DNA of 64,000 nucleotides. It comes from Actinoplanes sp. M2I2 (GTDB taxonomy: Bacteria > Actinomycetota > Actinomycetes > Mycobacteriales > Micromonosporaceae). The stretch covers positions 186,001 to 250,000 of the forward strand of contig NZ_JALPVJ010000001.1 of assembly GCF_023544445.1 (NCBI RefSeq), in the 5' to 3' direction. Position numbers and translations under genes: made by a program. The notes under the pieces are model-generated. The model ran no database searches. It was not told the origin of the DNA and worked only from the letters and a program-made list of their open reading frames with translations. Shown here in pieces: positions 32,352 through 40,267 of this stretch. Within the stretch, counting starts at the first letter, position 1, and every line of letters starts with the position of its first letter.

Positions 32352-32528
32352 ATGTTCCCCTACAACGACCCCCATACCGTGCTCGACCTGCACCGCCAAC
32401 GCACCGCCGAGCTGATCGGCCAGGCCGCCTCCGCGCGCCGGGCGCGGGAGGCCGGCTCGGCCCGGGCCACCCGCTTCGGCCGGTGGCCCCGCCGATCCCG
32501 CCGGGCCCGGGCCGCGGTGGCGGCGTGA
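32352..32528 (+). CDS. small conserved basic protein upstream of LAL regulator
   Basis: A 58-residue protein, MFPYNDPHTVLDLHRQRTAELIGQ and so on, ending in an Arg/Ala-rich tail. Similar small proteins with the motif DPxTxxDLHRQRTAELI are found in actinobacteria without known function. GGAAGG lies about 9 nt before the ATG. Its TGA overlaps GTG 32525 (GTGA) in the frame of the following LAL regulator, suggesting coupling. Confidence 0.6.
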   Translation: MFPYNDPHTVLDLHRQRTAELIGQAASARRAREAGSARATRFGRWPRRSRRARAAVAA

Positions 32529-32581
32529 CGGGCGGATTCGGGCCGGAAAACCTGTCGCACCCCCATGGCATGCTCCAACTC

Positions 32582-35575
32582 ATGACGGTGCATGGGCAGA
32601 GCGAGGTGCTCGTCGGCCGCGAGGCCGACCTCGCCGTGCTGCGCGATGCGCTGAAACGGGCCCGCCACGCCGAGCCGTCGACCGTGCTGGTCGGCGGCGA
32701 GGCCGGGGTGGGCAAGACCCGCCTGGTCGAGGAGTTCCGCCACGGTCTGACCGGCGAGCCCGTCCGGGTGCTGGCCGGCCAGTGTCTCGAGCTCGGCGAG
32801 GAGGGGCTGCCCTTCGCCCCGTTCGCGGGCGCGCTGCGCGAGCTGGTGCGGGCCGAGGGTGTCGCCGCGCTCGACGGCCACGAGCGCGAGCTCGCCCGCC
32901 TGCTGCCCGAGCTGGGCCCGCCGCCCGAGGCCGACGCCCGACGCGGCCTGCTCTTCGAGGCGGTGGCCACGCTGCTGGGGCGCCGGCCGCTGGTCCTGTT
33001 CATCGAGGATCTCCACTGGTCCGACCGCTCCACCCGAGACCTGATCGCCTTCCTGGTGCGCGCCGCCCGGCTGCCCCAGCTGCTGCTGGTCATCACCTAC
33101 CGCACCGACGAGCTGCACCGCGGCCATCCGTTGCGGCCGTTCCTGGCCGAGCTCGATCGGGTACGCGGCGTGCGGCGCCTCGAGCTCGACCGGCTCGACC
33201 GCGAGGGCACCGCCGAGATGCTGACCCACCTGCTCGGCGCCGAGCCCGGCGCCCGCGTCGTCGACATGATCACCGAGCGGTCCCAGGGCAACCCGTTCTT
33301 CATCGAGCAGTTCGCCGGCTCGGCCTTCGGCGAGATCCCGGCCAACCTGCGTGACCTGCTGCTCTCCCGGGCCGACCAGTTGCCCGAGCCGGCTCAACGG
33401 GTGCTGCGGATGGCCGCGGTGGGAGGCACCCGGTTCAGCCACGAGCTGCTCGCCCGGGTCGCCGGCCTGGAGGAGGCGGCTCTCGAGTCGGCGCTGCGGG
33501 TCATCGTCGCGGCCCAGCTGATCACGGTGGTCGACGCCGACGAGGGCTACGAGTTCCGCCACGCTCTGGTCCGTGAGGCCGTCCACGACGACCTGCTTCC
33601 CGGCGAGCACGCCCGGCTGCACGGCCGCTACGCGCGGGCCGTCGAGGCCGAGCCCCATCTGGTCCCGCTGGGGCGGGCGGCGGCCGAGATCGCCCATCAC
33701 TGGCATGCGGCCCGCGACCATCCGCGCGCGCTCATCACGGCCAAGATCGCGGCCGACGAGGCGAGAGGCCGCTACGCGTACGGGGAACAGGCGCGCCTGC
33801 TCGACCGCGTGCTCCAGCTCTGGGAGGACGTGCCCGACGCCGAGACCCTGCTCGGCATCGACCACCTCGACCTGCTCGAGGAGTCGGCACTGGCCGCGAA
33901 CGATTCCGGCGAACACGTCCGCGCGCTCAGCCTCACCCGGGCGGCCCTGTGCGACATCGACGAGGAGGCCCAGCCTCTGCGCGCTGGTCGCCTGCTCGTG
34001 CGGCGGGCCAAGCTGCTGCGCGCGGCGGGCCGATCCGACGGCCAGACCGAGTGCGACGAGGCCTTCCGCCTGCTCAGCAAGGCGCCGCGCGGCTCCGACC
34101 GGCTCCGTCTGCTGGCCGAGGTGGCCCATCAGCTCGCCGGCATCGACGCCGAACGCGCCGCCGAGGTCGCCCGCGTCGCGATGGCCGACGCCTCCGAGCA
34201 GAACGATCTCGCCGCGCTGGTGACCGCCGAGGTGGCCTTCGGATCGGCCTGCGCCGGCCGCCTGCTCCCGACCGACGCCCTGCCGGTCATGCGCGACGCT
34301 GTTGCCCGGGCGCGTGCGGCGGGTGACCTGCCCGCCCTCACCCGCGGCCTGGTCAACGTCTCCGACGCGCTGTTCGAGCTGGGCCGCTACGAGGAGTCCG
34401 CCTCCGCCGCGGCCGAGGGCCTGCCCGACGCGGGCCGCATCGGCGTCGGCCGCACCACCGGCGTCTATCTGCTGGCCAACCACGCCGAGGCGCTGATCGC
34501 CCTGGGCCGCTGGGACGAGGCCGACGCTCGCCTGGCCGAGGCCGCCCGCCTCGACCCGCCCGAGACGCTGGCCCTGCCCTGGCTGCGCCTGCGCGCCCGC
34601 ATCCGCCTGGCTCGCGGCCGCGAGGACGCCGAGTCCCTGGTCAACCGTTCGCTCGACTTCCTCTGCCGCCCCTATCTCAGCATCGAGAGCCGCCTGGCCA
34701 CGCTCGACGTGCGCATCCTGGCCGCCTTGGACGACGCCGACCCGGCCGCCGCGCTCGAGGCCGCCCGAGCCGCCCTGGCCGAGCCCAAACTGACCGCGCG
34801 GCCCCGCTACACCTGGCCCATCCTGGCCCACGCGGCCCGAGCCGCCGCCCGCGCCGCCGACCCCGAGTTGTCCGGGGCCGTCGCCGCCGTGGCCGCCGGA
34901 CTGCCACAGCGCTACCCCGCCGAAATCGCGTTCGCGGCGCAGGTCCGGGCCTACCTCCAGGGCGGGGAAGCGTGCTGGCGCGAGGCCGTCGAGGCGTGGC
35001 GCGCCGACGGGCATCGCTACGAGCTCGCCGCCGCCCTCCTCGGTCTGGCCGAGGCCCAAGCCACCGCCCGCACGGCCATCCGCTCGGACGCCGCTGCCCG
35101 GATTGCCGGTCCTGGTGGGGCGGCGCGCTCGGACGCTGCCCGGATTGCCGGTTCCGGTGGCGTCGCTCGCACCGTCGCCGATCCGGCCGATGCTGCGGTG
35201 GGTGGCGGGGCTGGTTTTGTCGCGGGACGGACCGGTGTCACGTCTGATCTGGCTGGGTCGATCGCCGAGGCGGTTGCTGTCGCTTCGGCTTTGGGCGCGG
35301 TTCCGCTGGTCGAGGCGGCCGACACGTTGGCGCGGCGGCTCGGCATCCGTGCGTCGGCGCCGGGCGGTGAGCGCGACGAGCTGTTGACCGCTCGGGAGCG
35401 TGAGGTCCTTCGCCTGGTCGCCGAGGGCCACAGCAACGGCCGCATCGCGACTGACCTCTACATCTCGCCCAAGACCGCGAGCGTGCACGTTTCCCGCATC
35501 ATCGCCAAGCTGGAGGTGACCAATCGGGGCGAGGCTGCCGCGGTGGCCCGCCGCCTGGGTCTGCTCGCGGACTGA
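32582..35575 (+). CDS. LAL-type LuxR family ATPase regulator
   Basis: A 997-residue large ATP-binding regulator of the LuxR family. The N-terminal AAA ATPase has VLVGREADLAVL, Walker A GGEAGVGKT and Walker B LVLFIEDLHWSDRST. The middle is a long TPR-like helical region. The C-terminal LuxR HTH is LLTAREREVLRLVAEGHSNGRIATDLYISPKTASVHVSRIIAKLEV. A Gly/Ala linker (about residues 835-900) precedes it. Such regulators usually act in secondary metabolism or sugar uptake; targets unknown. ATG 32582 begins MTVHGQSEVLVGRE, the usual start; a coupled GTG at 32525 would add 19 residues. Confidence 0.93.
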   Translation: MTVHGQSEVLVGREADLAVLRDALKRARHAEPSTVLVGGEAGVGKTRLVEEFRHGLTGEPVRVLAGQCLELGEEGLPFAPFAGALRELVRAEGVAALDGHERELARLLPELGPPPEADARRGLLFEAVATLLGRRPLVLFIEDLHWSDRSTRDLIAFLVRAARLPQLLLVITYRTDELHRGHPLRPFLAELDRVRGVRRLELDRLDREGTAEMLTHLLGAEPGARVVDMITERSQGNPFFIEQFAGSAFGEIPANLRDLLLSRADQLPEPAQRVLRMAAVGGTRFSHELLARVAGLEEAALESALRVIVAAQLITVVDADEGYEFRHALVREAVHDDLLPGEHARLHGRYARAVEAEPHLVPLGRAAAEIAHHWHAARDHPRALITAKIAADEARGRYAYGEQARLLDRVLQLWEDVPDAETLLGIDHLDLLEESALAANDSGEHVRALSLTRAALCDIDEEAQPLRAGRLLVRRAKLLRAAGRSDGQTECDEAFRLLSKAPRGSDRLRLLAEVAHQLAGIDAERAAEVARVAMADASEQNDLAALVTAEVAFGSACAGRLLPTDALPVMRDAVARARAAGDLPALTRGLVNVSDALFELGRYEESASAAAEGLPDAGRIGVGRTTGVYLLANHAEALIALGRWDEADARLAEAARLDPPETLALPWLRLRARIRLARGREDAESLVNRSLDFLCRPYLSIESRLATLDVRILAALDDADPAAALEAARAALAEPKLTARPRYTWPILAHAARAAARAADPELSGAVAAVAAGLPQRYPAEIAFAAQVRAYLQGGEACWREAVEAWRADGHRYELAAALLGLAEAQATARTAIRSDAAARIAGPGGAARSDAARIAGSGGVARTVADPADAAVGGGAGFVAGRTGVTSDLAGSIAEAVAVASALGAVPLVEAADTLARRLGIRASAPGGERDELLTAREREVLRLVAEGHSNGRIATDLYISPKTASVHVSRIIAKLEVTNRGEAAAVARRLGLLAD

Positions 35576-35602
35576 AGTGGACCTGGCTGCCGGTGATCGG
35601 GG

Positions 35603-36262
35603 TCATCGGGGTGTGGCGGTCGCTTGGAGGATGTGGCCGTTCGGGGTGACCTTGGCGGTCAGGTGCCAGCCGAGCGGGGCTACGGCGGCGGTCAGGTCGG
35701 TGGGGGACCAGAAGTGCTTGACGATGCGGAACTCGCGGCCGTCGTTGAGGACGCGCTGCTGTACGTGGCCGGGCAGCTCGGCGGTGTGGTGGCTGTCGAG
35801 CAGGAAGGCGCGGCCGCCGGGGCGCAGGGCTGAGGCGACCTTCGACCAGAACGGGGCGAAGTGGTCTGCCGGGACGTGGGACAACCAGTAGCCGAAGAAG
35901 ACCACGTCGAACGCGGCCGGTGGTGGCGTCCAGCCGAAGATGTCGGCTTGGTGGTAACGCACGTGGGGGCCGAGGTCGCGGGCCTGGTTGAGGTCCATCA
36001 CGGCGGGGGAGGCGTCCACGGCCAGCACGGTGGTGGCGTGGCGGGCCAGGTGGCGGGTCCAGAGGCCGGTGCCGCAGGCGAACTCGAGCACGTTCCCGGC
36101 CGGCCGGAAATCGTCGAGCGCTTGCTCCGCCGTGGCCACGTCGGCGAACCAGCGTCGCTCCTCGTCGGGCTCCAGCGCGTAGCGGCCCTGGCGGTACCAC
36201 CACTCGTCGTATTCGGCGGCTCGGGCCTGGTAGTAGGCGCGCTGTTCCTCGAGGAGGTCCAT
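35603..36262 (-). CDS. class I SAM-dependent methyltransferase
   Basis: A 219-residue methyltransferase with AdoMet motif I VLEFACGTGLWTRHLA, post-I acidic VLAVDASPAVMD, motif II-like FDVVFFGYWLSHVP and GGRAFLLDSHH. The N-terminal helix YYQARAAEYDEWWYRQGRYAL is shared with small-molecule methyltransferases. Substrate unknown. ATG 36262 has TACGGT 7 nt upstream. Convergent with the LAL regulator (27 bp apart). Confidence 0.9.
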   Translation of the reverse strand: MDLLEEQRAYYQARAAEYDEWWYRQGRYALEPDEERRWFADVATAEQALDDFRPAGNVLEFACGTGLWTRHLARHATTVLAVDASPAVMDLNQARDLGPHVRYHQADIFGWTPPPAAFDVVFFGYWLSHVPADHFAPFWSKVASALRPGGRAFLLDSHHTAELPGHVQQRVLNDGREFRIVKHFWSPTDLTAAVAPLGWHLTAKVTPNGHILQATATPR

Positions 36263-36269
36263 GGGTCGG

Positions 36270-36275
36270 ACCGTA
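36270..36275 (-). promoter_or_regulatory. -10 hexamer TACGGT for the methyltransferase
   Basis: TACGGT on the minus strand, 7 nt before ATG 36262. Confidence 0.45.
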
Positions 36276-36324
36276 AGGCGGCTGCGGCCCGACGCGAAAC
36301 CAATTTTCGTCCGGCCGCGGCGGC

Positions 36325-36560
36325 GGCCGGCTAGGCCGGGTCGCGCGGGGGACGGTACAGGGGGTAGTCGTGGCCACGGATGAGTTGCAGGCCGAAGGCT
36401 GCGGCGGGCTAGGACGGGTCGCGCGGCACGGGAGGTCGTCGCGGCCACGGATGTGCGGCAGGTCGAAGGCTGCGGCGGGTTAGGCCGGGTCGTGCAGGGT
36501 GCGCGGGGCGCGGTACGGGAGGTAGTCGCGACCACGGATGTGCGGCAGGCCGAAGGCTGC
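36325..36560. repeat. three degenerate copies of the 3' end of the adjacent surface-protein gene
   Basis: Units at 36325-36402, 36403-36473 and 36474-36560 each begin GGCSGG(C/T)TAGGMCGGG and contain GGCAGG(T/C)CGAAGGCTGC. The fourth copy (36561-about 36645) is the real end of the gene at 36567-37571 and encodes its last membrane helix and tail. The extra copies are outside the reading frame after the stop codon. Confidence 0.85.
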
Positions 36561-36566
36561 GGCGGG

Positions 36567-37571
36567 CTAGGACGGGTCGCGCAGGGTGCGTAGGACGCGG
36601 TACAGGAAGTAGCCGCCGCCGCCGATGAGTAGCAGGCCGAAGGCTACGGCGAGCATGCTGCCGGTGCTCATGCCTGCGGGGGCGGCCTGGGGCTCCGCCG
36701 TGGCTGTGGCGGGCGGGGTGAAGTAAAAGGCGGGGGCGTTGGCGGCGTCGGTGGTGGGGGTGGTCGTCGCGGTGGGGGCGGGCGTTGCTCCGGGGGAGGG
36801 GGCCTTGTCCGTGGACGGCCGGGTGGTGGGCGCGGCCGGGGCGGAGGGCGGCGGGGCGGGGGCGGCGGTGCAGCCTGAGGCGGGTGGGCGCCAGCTTCCT
36901 ACGTACGTGGTGAAGGTGTTGTCCCTGATCGTCAGCGAACCGCCGGTGGGGCCGGGGACGGTGGTGGAGCGGCCGGGGGCGAGGCGGGTCAGGCGGCCGT
37001 TGATGAGGAAGGCGGCGCTGACGGTGGCCTCGGGGGCGTTGGTGAGGGTGGCGCGGTACGAGCCGTCGCAGGCGCTGGCGAAGGTGACCTGCGGGGCGGT
37101 CGTGCACTCGGCCGAGCCGCCGCGGTAGTGGGCCCGGGGGCCGGTGGAGCGACTGCCGGGGGCGCCGAGCGTCTTCGCGCCGTACGGGTTGTCGCCGTTG
37201 GAGACCTCGTCTTGCAGGGCGGTGCCGGTGATCGCGGTGACCTGGGTGTAACAGGGCGGGACGACGGCGTCTAGGTCGACGCTGCGGGACGTCGACGTGA
37301 TCGTCGCGCGGTCGGTGGCGTACCGGAACTGGCCGGCGTTGCCGGTGGCTGCGCCGGCCGTGTAGGAGACGAGGCCGAACGACTGGGTCTGGCCGGGGCA
37401 GAGCCGGCGTACGGCGGTGATCGTCGCCTTGCCGGAGGCGCCGTCGAACGTGTGGCGGTAGGTGGCCGACGAGGCGGCGACGCAGGACTCGGCGGCCGAG
37501 GCGGTCGCGGGCGCCGCGAAGGTGGCGGCCAGCGTTGCCGCGGCGGCGAGCAGGAACATGGACCGGCGCAC
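36567..37571 (-). CDS. secreted, C-terminally membrane-anchored surface protein
   Basis: A 334-residue protein with a signal peptide (MRRSMFLLAAAATLAATFAAPATASA), a Cys-containing extracellular region of about 210 residues (CVAASSATYRHTFDGASGKATI; PPCYTQVTAITG; six cysteines), a Pro/Thr linker (about 235-300), one membrane helix (MLAVAFGLLLIGGGGYFLY) and a basic tail. There is no LPXTG. Function unknown; possibly an adhesin-like or cell-wall protein. GGGGAGG lies about 8 nt before GTG 37571. Confidence 0.78.
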   Translation of the reverse strand: MRRSMFLLAAAATLAATFAAPATASAAESCVAASSATYRHTFDGASGKATITAVRRLCPGQTQSFGLVSYTAGAATGNAGQFRYATDRATITSTSRSVDLDAVVPPCYTQVTAITGTALQDEVSNGDNPYGAKTLGAPGSRSTGPRAHYRGGSAECTTAPQVTFASACDGSYRATLTNAPEATVSAAFLINGRLTRLAPGRSTTVPGPTGGSLTIRDNTFTTYVGSWRPPASGCTAAPAPPPSAPAAPTTRPSTDKAPSPGATPAPTATTTPTTDAANAPAFYFTPPATATAEPQAAPAGMSTGSMLAVAFGLLLIGGGGYFLYRVLRTLRDPS

Positions 37572-37666
37572 TGTCTGACCTCCCCGTCGCTGTGATCGGC
37601 TCTCGTCTCACAGCATCGGCCGACAGGCCGGGGTAGCTGAGCCGGAGCCGTCCGGGGGGAGAAACA

Positions 37667-37698
37667 CCGATGCCCCGGCCTCAGGGCCGGGGCATCGG
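37667..37698 (-). terminator. lipA terminator hairpin
   Basis: A 14-bp perfect stem (CCGATGCCCCGGCC and its complement) with a TCAG loop, starting 12 nt downstream of the lipA stop. High-GC stem without a T-run. Confidence 0.75.
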
Positions 37699-37709
37699 GA
37701 ACGACAGTG

Positions 37710-38633
37710 TCAGCCGCGGGCCTCGAGGGCCTGCTTGTAGAGGCGGCCGGCCCGGTAGGAGGACCGGACCAGCGGGCCGCTCATCACGCCGGCGAAGCCG
37801 ATCTGCTCGGCCTCCTGGCTCAGCTCGACGAACTCCTCGGGCTTGACCCAGCGCTCGACGGGGTGGTGCCGCGGGGTGGGGCGCAGGTACTGCGTGATGG
37901 TGATCAGCTCGCAACCGGCGTCGTGCAGGTCGCGCAGCGCCTGGGAGATCTCGGCGCGCTCCTCGCCCATGCCCAGGATCAGGTTGCTCTTGGTCACCAG
38001 GCCGGCCGCGCGGGCCTGGGTGATGACGTCGAGCGAGCGCTCGTAGCGGAAGCCGGGGCGGATGCGCTTGAAGATGCGCGGCACGGTCTCGACGTTGTGC
38101 GCCAGCACCTCGGGCTCGGCGCCGAAGACCTCGGCGAGCTGGTCGGGCTCGGCGTTGAAGTCGGGGATCAGCAGCTCGACGCCGCAGCCGGGCTGCAGCT
38201 TGTGGATCTGGCGGACGGTCTCGGCGTAGAGCCACGCGCCGCCGTCGGGCAGGTCGTCGCGGGCCACGCCGGTGACGGTGGCGTACTTCAGGCCCATCGT
38301 CGCGACGGACTCGCCGACGCGGCGGGGCTCGTCGGCGTCGAACTCGGCCGGCTTGCCGGTGTCGATCTGGCAGAAGTCACAGCGCCGGGTGCACTGGTCG
38401 CCGCCGATGAGGAAGGTGGCCTCGCGGTCTTCCCAGCACTCGTAGATGTTGGGACACCCGGCCTCCTGGCAGACCGTGTGCAGGCCCTCTTTCTGCACCA
38501 GGCCGCGCATCTGGGTGTACTCCGGGCCCATCTTGGCCTTGACCTTGATCCACGGAGGCTTTCGCTCGATGGGAGTTTCGGCGTTGCGCGCTTCGATCCG
38601 AAGCATGCGCCGGCCTTCGGGAGCAATAGTCAC
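37710..38633 (-). CDS. lipA: lipoyl synthase LipA
   Basis: A 307-residue radical SAM enzyme that inserts two sulfurs into octanoyl groups on lipoyl domains. The auxiliary cluster cysteines are C55, C60 and C66 ([12 protein letters not shown]). The radical-SAM CxxxCxxC is C81, C85, C88 (CTRRCDFC). The C-terminal RSSY is present (LVRSSYRAG). It serves the E2 protein encoded by sucB about 10 kb away. GTG 38633 is 7 nt below TAATCT. Its usual neighbour lipB is separated from it here by an inserted block. Confidence 0.97.
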   Translation of the reverse strand: MTIAPEGRRMLRIEARNAETPIERKPPWIKVKAKMGPEYTQMRGLVQKEGLHTVCQEAGCPNIYECWEDREATFLIGGDQCTRRCDFCQIDTGKPAEFDADEPRRVGESVATMGLKYATVTGVARDDLPDGGAWLYAETVRQIHKLQPGCGVELLIPDFNAEPDQLAEVFGAEPEVLAHNVETVPRIFKRIRPGFRYERSLDVITQARAAGLVTKSNLILGMGEERAEISQALRDLHDAGCELITITQYLRPTPRHHPVERWVKPEEFVELSQEAEQIGFAGVMSGPLVRSSYRAGRLYKQALEARG

Positions 38634-38640
38634 AACCCCG

Positions 38641-38646
38641 AGATTA
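38641..38646 (-). promoter_or_regulatory. -10 hexamer TAATCT for lipA
   Basis: TAATCT on the minus strand, 7 nt before GTG 38633; no Shine-Dalgarno. Confidence 0.5.
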
Positions 38647-38758
38647 CGCCTGCGGGGCCTCCTGCCTAGAGAGGGGCGACGAGGCTCACGTGACAGCAGG
38701 TGTGACCGCGGTCATATGAACCGGTTAAATTGCCTTTCGCGGTCCGGACGCCTGCTGT

Positions 38759-38764
38759 TAACGT
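38759..38764 (+). promoter_or_regulatory. possible -10 (TAACGT) for the T-box/AspRS transcript
   Basis: TAACGT lies 8 nt before the first paired base of Stem I of the T-box leader (38772), consistent with a transcript that begins with the riboswitch. No clear -35. Confidence 0.35.
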
Positions 38765-38770
38765 CCGGGC

Positions 38771-38991
38771 ACGGCTGTGAAGGAACCGAGTAACGCCCCG
38801 TCACGCCGGCCGAGAGAGCCACCGATCGCTGGGAAGGTGGCCCGTTCGCCGGGGCGTGAAGACACTCCCGAGCCGCAGCACGACAAGAGGCGCCCGAGGC
38901 GACAGTCCGAGGGCGTGAAGGTGTGGTGGCACCGCGAGGATCCCGCTCGCCCACACCTCCCTGGGGCCGCGTTGCAGCTTTCCGAGGAGGT
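38771..38991 (+). promoter_or_regulatory. T-box riboswitch (translational type) with GAC specifier
   Basis: Stem I: base CGGCT 38772-38776 / AGCCG 38871-38875; specifier internal loop with loop-E pair AGTA (38789-38792) / GAA (38858-38860); specifier codon GAC at 38861-38863; then ACGCC/GGCGT (38793-38797 / 38853-38857), CCGGC/GCCGG (38806-38810 / 38848-38852), AGAGAG (38813-38818) and GCCACC/GGTGGC (38818-38823 / 38836-38841). Stem III: CGCCC/GGGCG (38891-38895 / 38911-38915). Antisequestrator: GGTGTGG/CCACACC (38920-38926 / 38951-38957) and GCGAG/CTCGC (38934-38938 / 38946-38950) around the canonical 7-nt bulge TGGCACC (38927-38933). The bulge TGGC pairs with GCCA, fitting discriminator G73 of tRNA-Asp. 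ACCTCC (38955-38960) can instead pair with the Shine-Dalgarno GGAGGT (38986-38991). Uncharged tRNA-Asp should therefore free the ribosome site of aspS2. Confidence 0.88.
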
Positions 38992-38999
38992 CACCCGCC

Positions 39000-40265
39000 A
39001 TGCAACGCATCCTCTCCACCCAGCTTCGGGCGCACGTCGACGAGACCGTGACGATCGCCGGCTGGGTTCACCGCCGCCGCCTGCTCAAGTCGGTGGCCTT
39101 CCTGATCGTCCGCGACGCCGAGGGGCTCGCCCAGGTGGTCGTGGCCGAGCCGGCGACCCGGGCCGAGCTCGAGGAGCTCTCCGAGGAGAGCGTCGTCGAG
39201 GTGACCGCCACGGTCACCCCCAACGAGCAGGCGCCCGGCGGCGTGGAGCTCACCGGGCCGAAGATCCGGGTGCTCTCGGCCGTCACCGGGCCGCTGCCCT
39301 TCGAACTGCATCGCCCGGCGATCGGCGCGAGCCTGCCGACCCAGCTCGACCACGCGGCCCTGGCGCTGCGGCACCCGGCACGCCGGTCGGCCCTGCGGGT
39401 CGCGGCGGCGGCGACCGCCGGGTTCCGGGCGGCGCTGAGCGAGCAGCGGTTCGTCGAGATCCAGACGCCCAAGATCGTCGCGTCGGCCACCGAGTCCGGG
39501 GCGAACGTGTTCGCGCTGGACTACTTCGGCCGACCGGCCTACCTCGCGCAGTCGCCGCAGTTCTACAAGCAGCTCATGGTCGGCGTCCTCGAGCGCGTCT
39601 ACGAGGTCGGCCCGGTCTTCCGCGCCGAGCCCAGCGACACCGTGCGGCACCTGGCCCAGTACACGTCGCTCGACGCCGAGATGGGCTTCATCGCCGACCA
39701 TCGCGACGTGATGGCCGCCCTCACCCGGACGCTGACCGTGATGATGGCGACCGTCTCGGCCCGGGCCCGGTTCACCACCCCGCGGGTGCCGTCCGAGATC
39801 CCCGCCGTGCCCTTCGGCGAGGCGCTGCGGATCGCCGGGGCGCCGGACGACGAGCCCGACCTGGCGCCGGCCCACGAGCGGGCCCTGGGGGAGTGGGCGC
39901 TGCGCGAGCACGGCTCGGAGTTCCTCTATGTGACCGGCTATCCGATGCGGAAACGGCCGTTCTACACCCACCCCGACCCGGCCGACCCCGCCTACTCGAA
40001 CGGCTTCGACCTGCTCTTCCGCGGCCTCGAGATCGTCACCGGCGGGCAGCGCCTGCACCGGTACGAGGACTATGTGGACGCGCTCGGGCGCGCCGGTGAG
40101 CCGCTGGAGCCGTACGCTGGTTATCTCGACGGCTTCCGGTACGGCATGCCACCGCACGGCGGCTGGGCGATCGGCCTGGAACGCTTCGTGGCCCGGCTGA
40201 CCGGCACGGCCAACGTGCGCGAGGTGACCGCCTTTCCCCGCGACCTCAACCGGGTGAGCCCCTGA
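39000..40265 (+). CDS. aspS: archaeal/eukaryotic-type aspartyl-tRNA synthetase (AspRS2)
   Basis: A 421-residue class II synthetase that charges tRNA-Asp (possibly also tRNA-Asn). It has an N-terminal OB-fold (VTIAGWVHRRRLLKSVAFLIVRD), motif 1 region RFVEIQTPKIVASATESGANVF, motif 2 FRAEPSDTVRHLAQYTSLDAEMGF and motif 3 GGWAIGLERFVARLTG. Its length and lack of the GAD insertion domain separate it from the roughly 590-residue bacterial AspRS, so it is probably a second AspRS in this genome. AGGAGG lies 9 nt before ATG 39000, within the T-box sequestrator. Whether it discriminates Asp from Asn tRNA cannot be judged by eye. Followed at 2 nt by a beta-propeller gene. Confidence 0.93.
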   Translation: MQRILSTQLRAHVDETVTIAGWVHRRRLLKSVAFLIVRDAEGLAQVVVAEPATRAELEELSEESVVEVTATVTPNEQAPGGVELTGPKIRVLSAVTGPLPFELHRPAIGASLPTQLDHAALALRHPARRSALRVAAAATAGFRAALSEQRFVEIQTPKIVASATESGANVFALDYFGRPAYLAQSPQFYKQLMVGVLERVYEVGPVFRAEPSDTVRHLAQYTSLDAEMGFIADHRDVMAALTRTLTVMMATVSARARFTTPRVPSEIPAVPFGEALRIAGAPDDEPDLAPAHERALGEWALREHGSEFLYVTGYPMRKRPFYTHPDPADPAYSNGFDLLFRGLEIVTGGQRLHRYEDYVDALGRAGEPLEPYAGYLDGFRYGMPPHGGWAIGLERFVARLTGTANVREVTAFPRDLNRVSP

Positions 40266-40267
40266 CG

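Noticed and set aside
32360..35488. Minus-strand frame of 1042 codons opposite the LAL regulator
   Set aside because: Low-complexity composition and no domain; the opposite strand encodes an intact ATPase/LuxR protein.
38777..40099. Plus-strand frame of 440 codons beginning inside the T-box
   Set aside because: It is out of frame with AspRS, has an Arg-rich product without motifs, and crosses the riboswitch stems.
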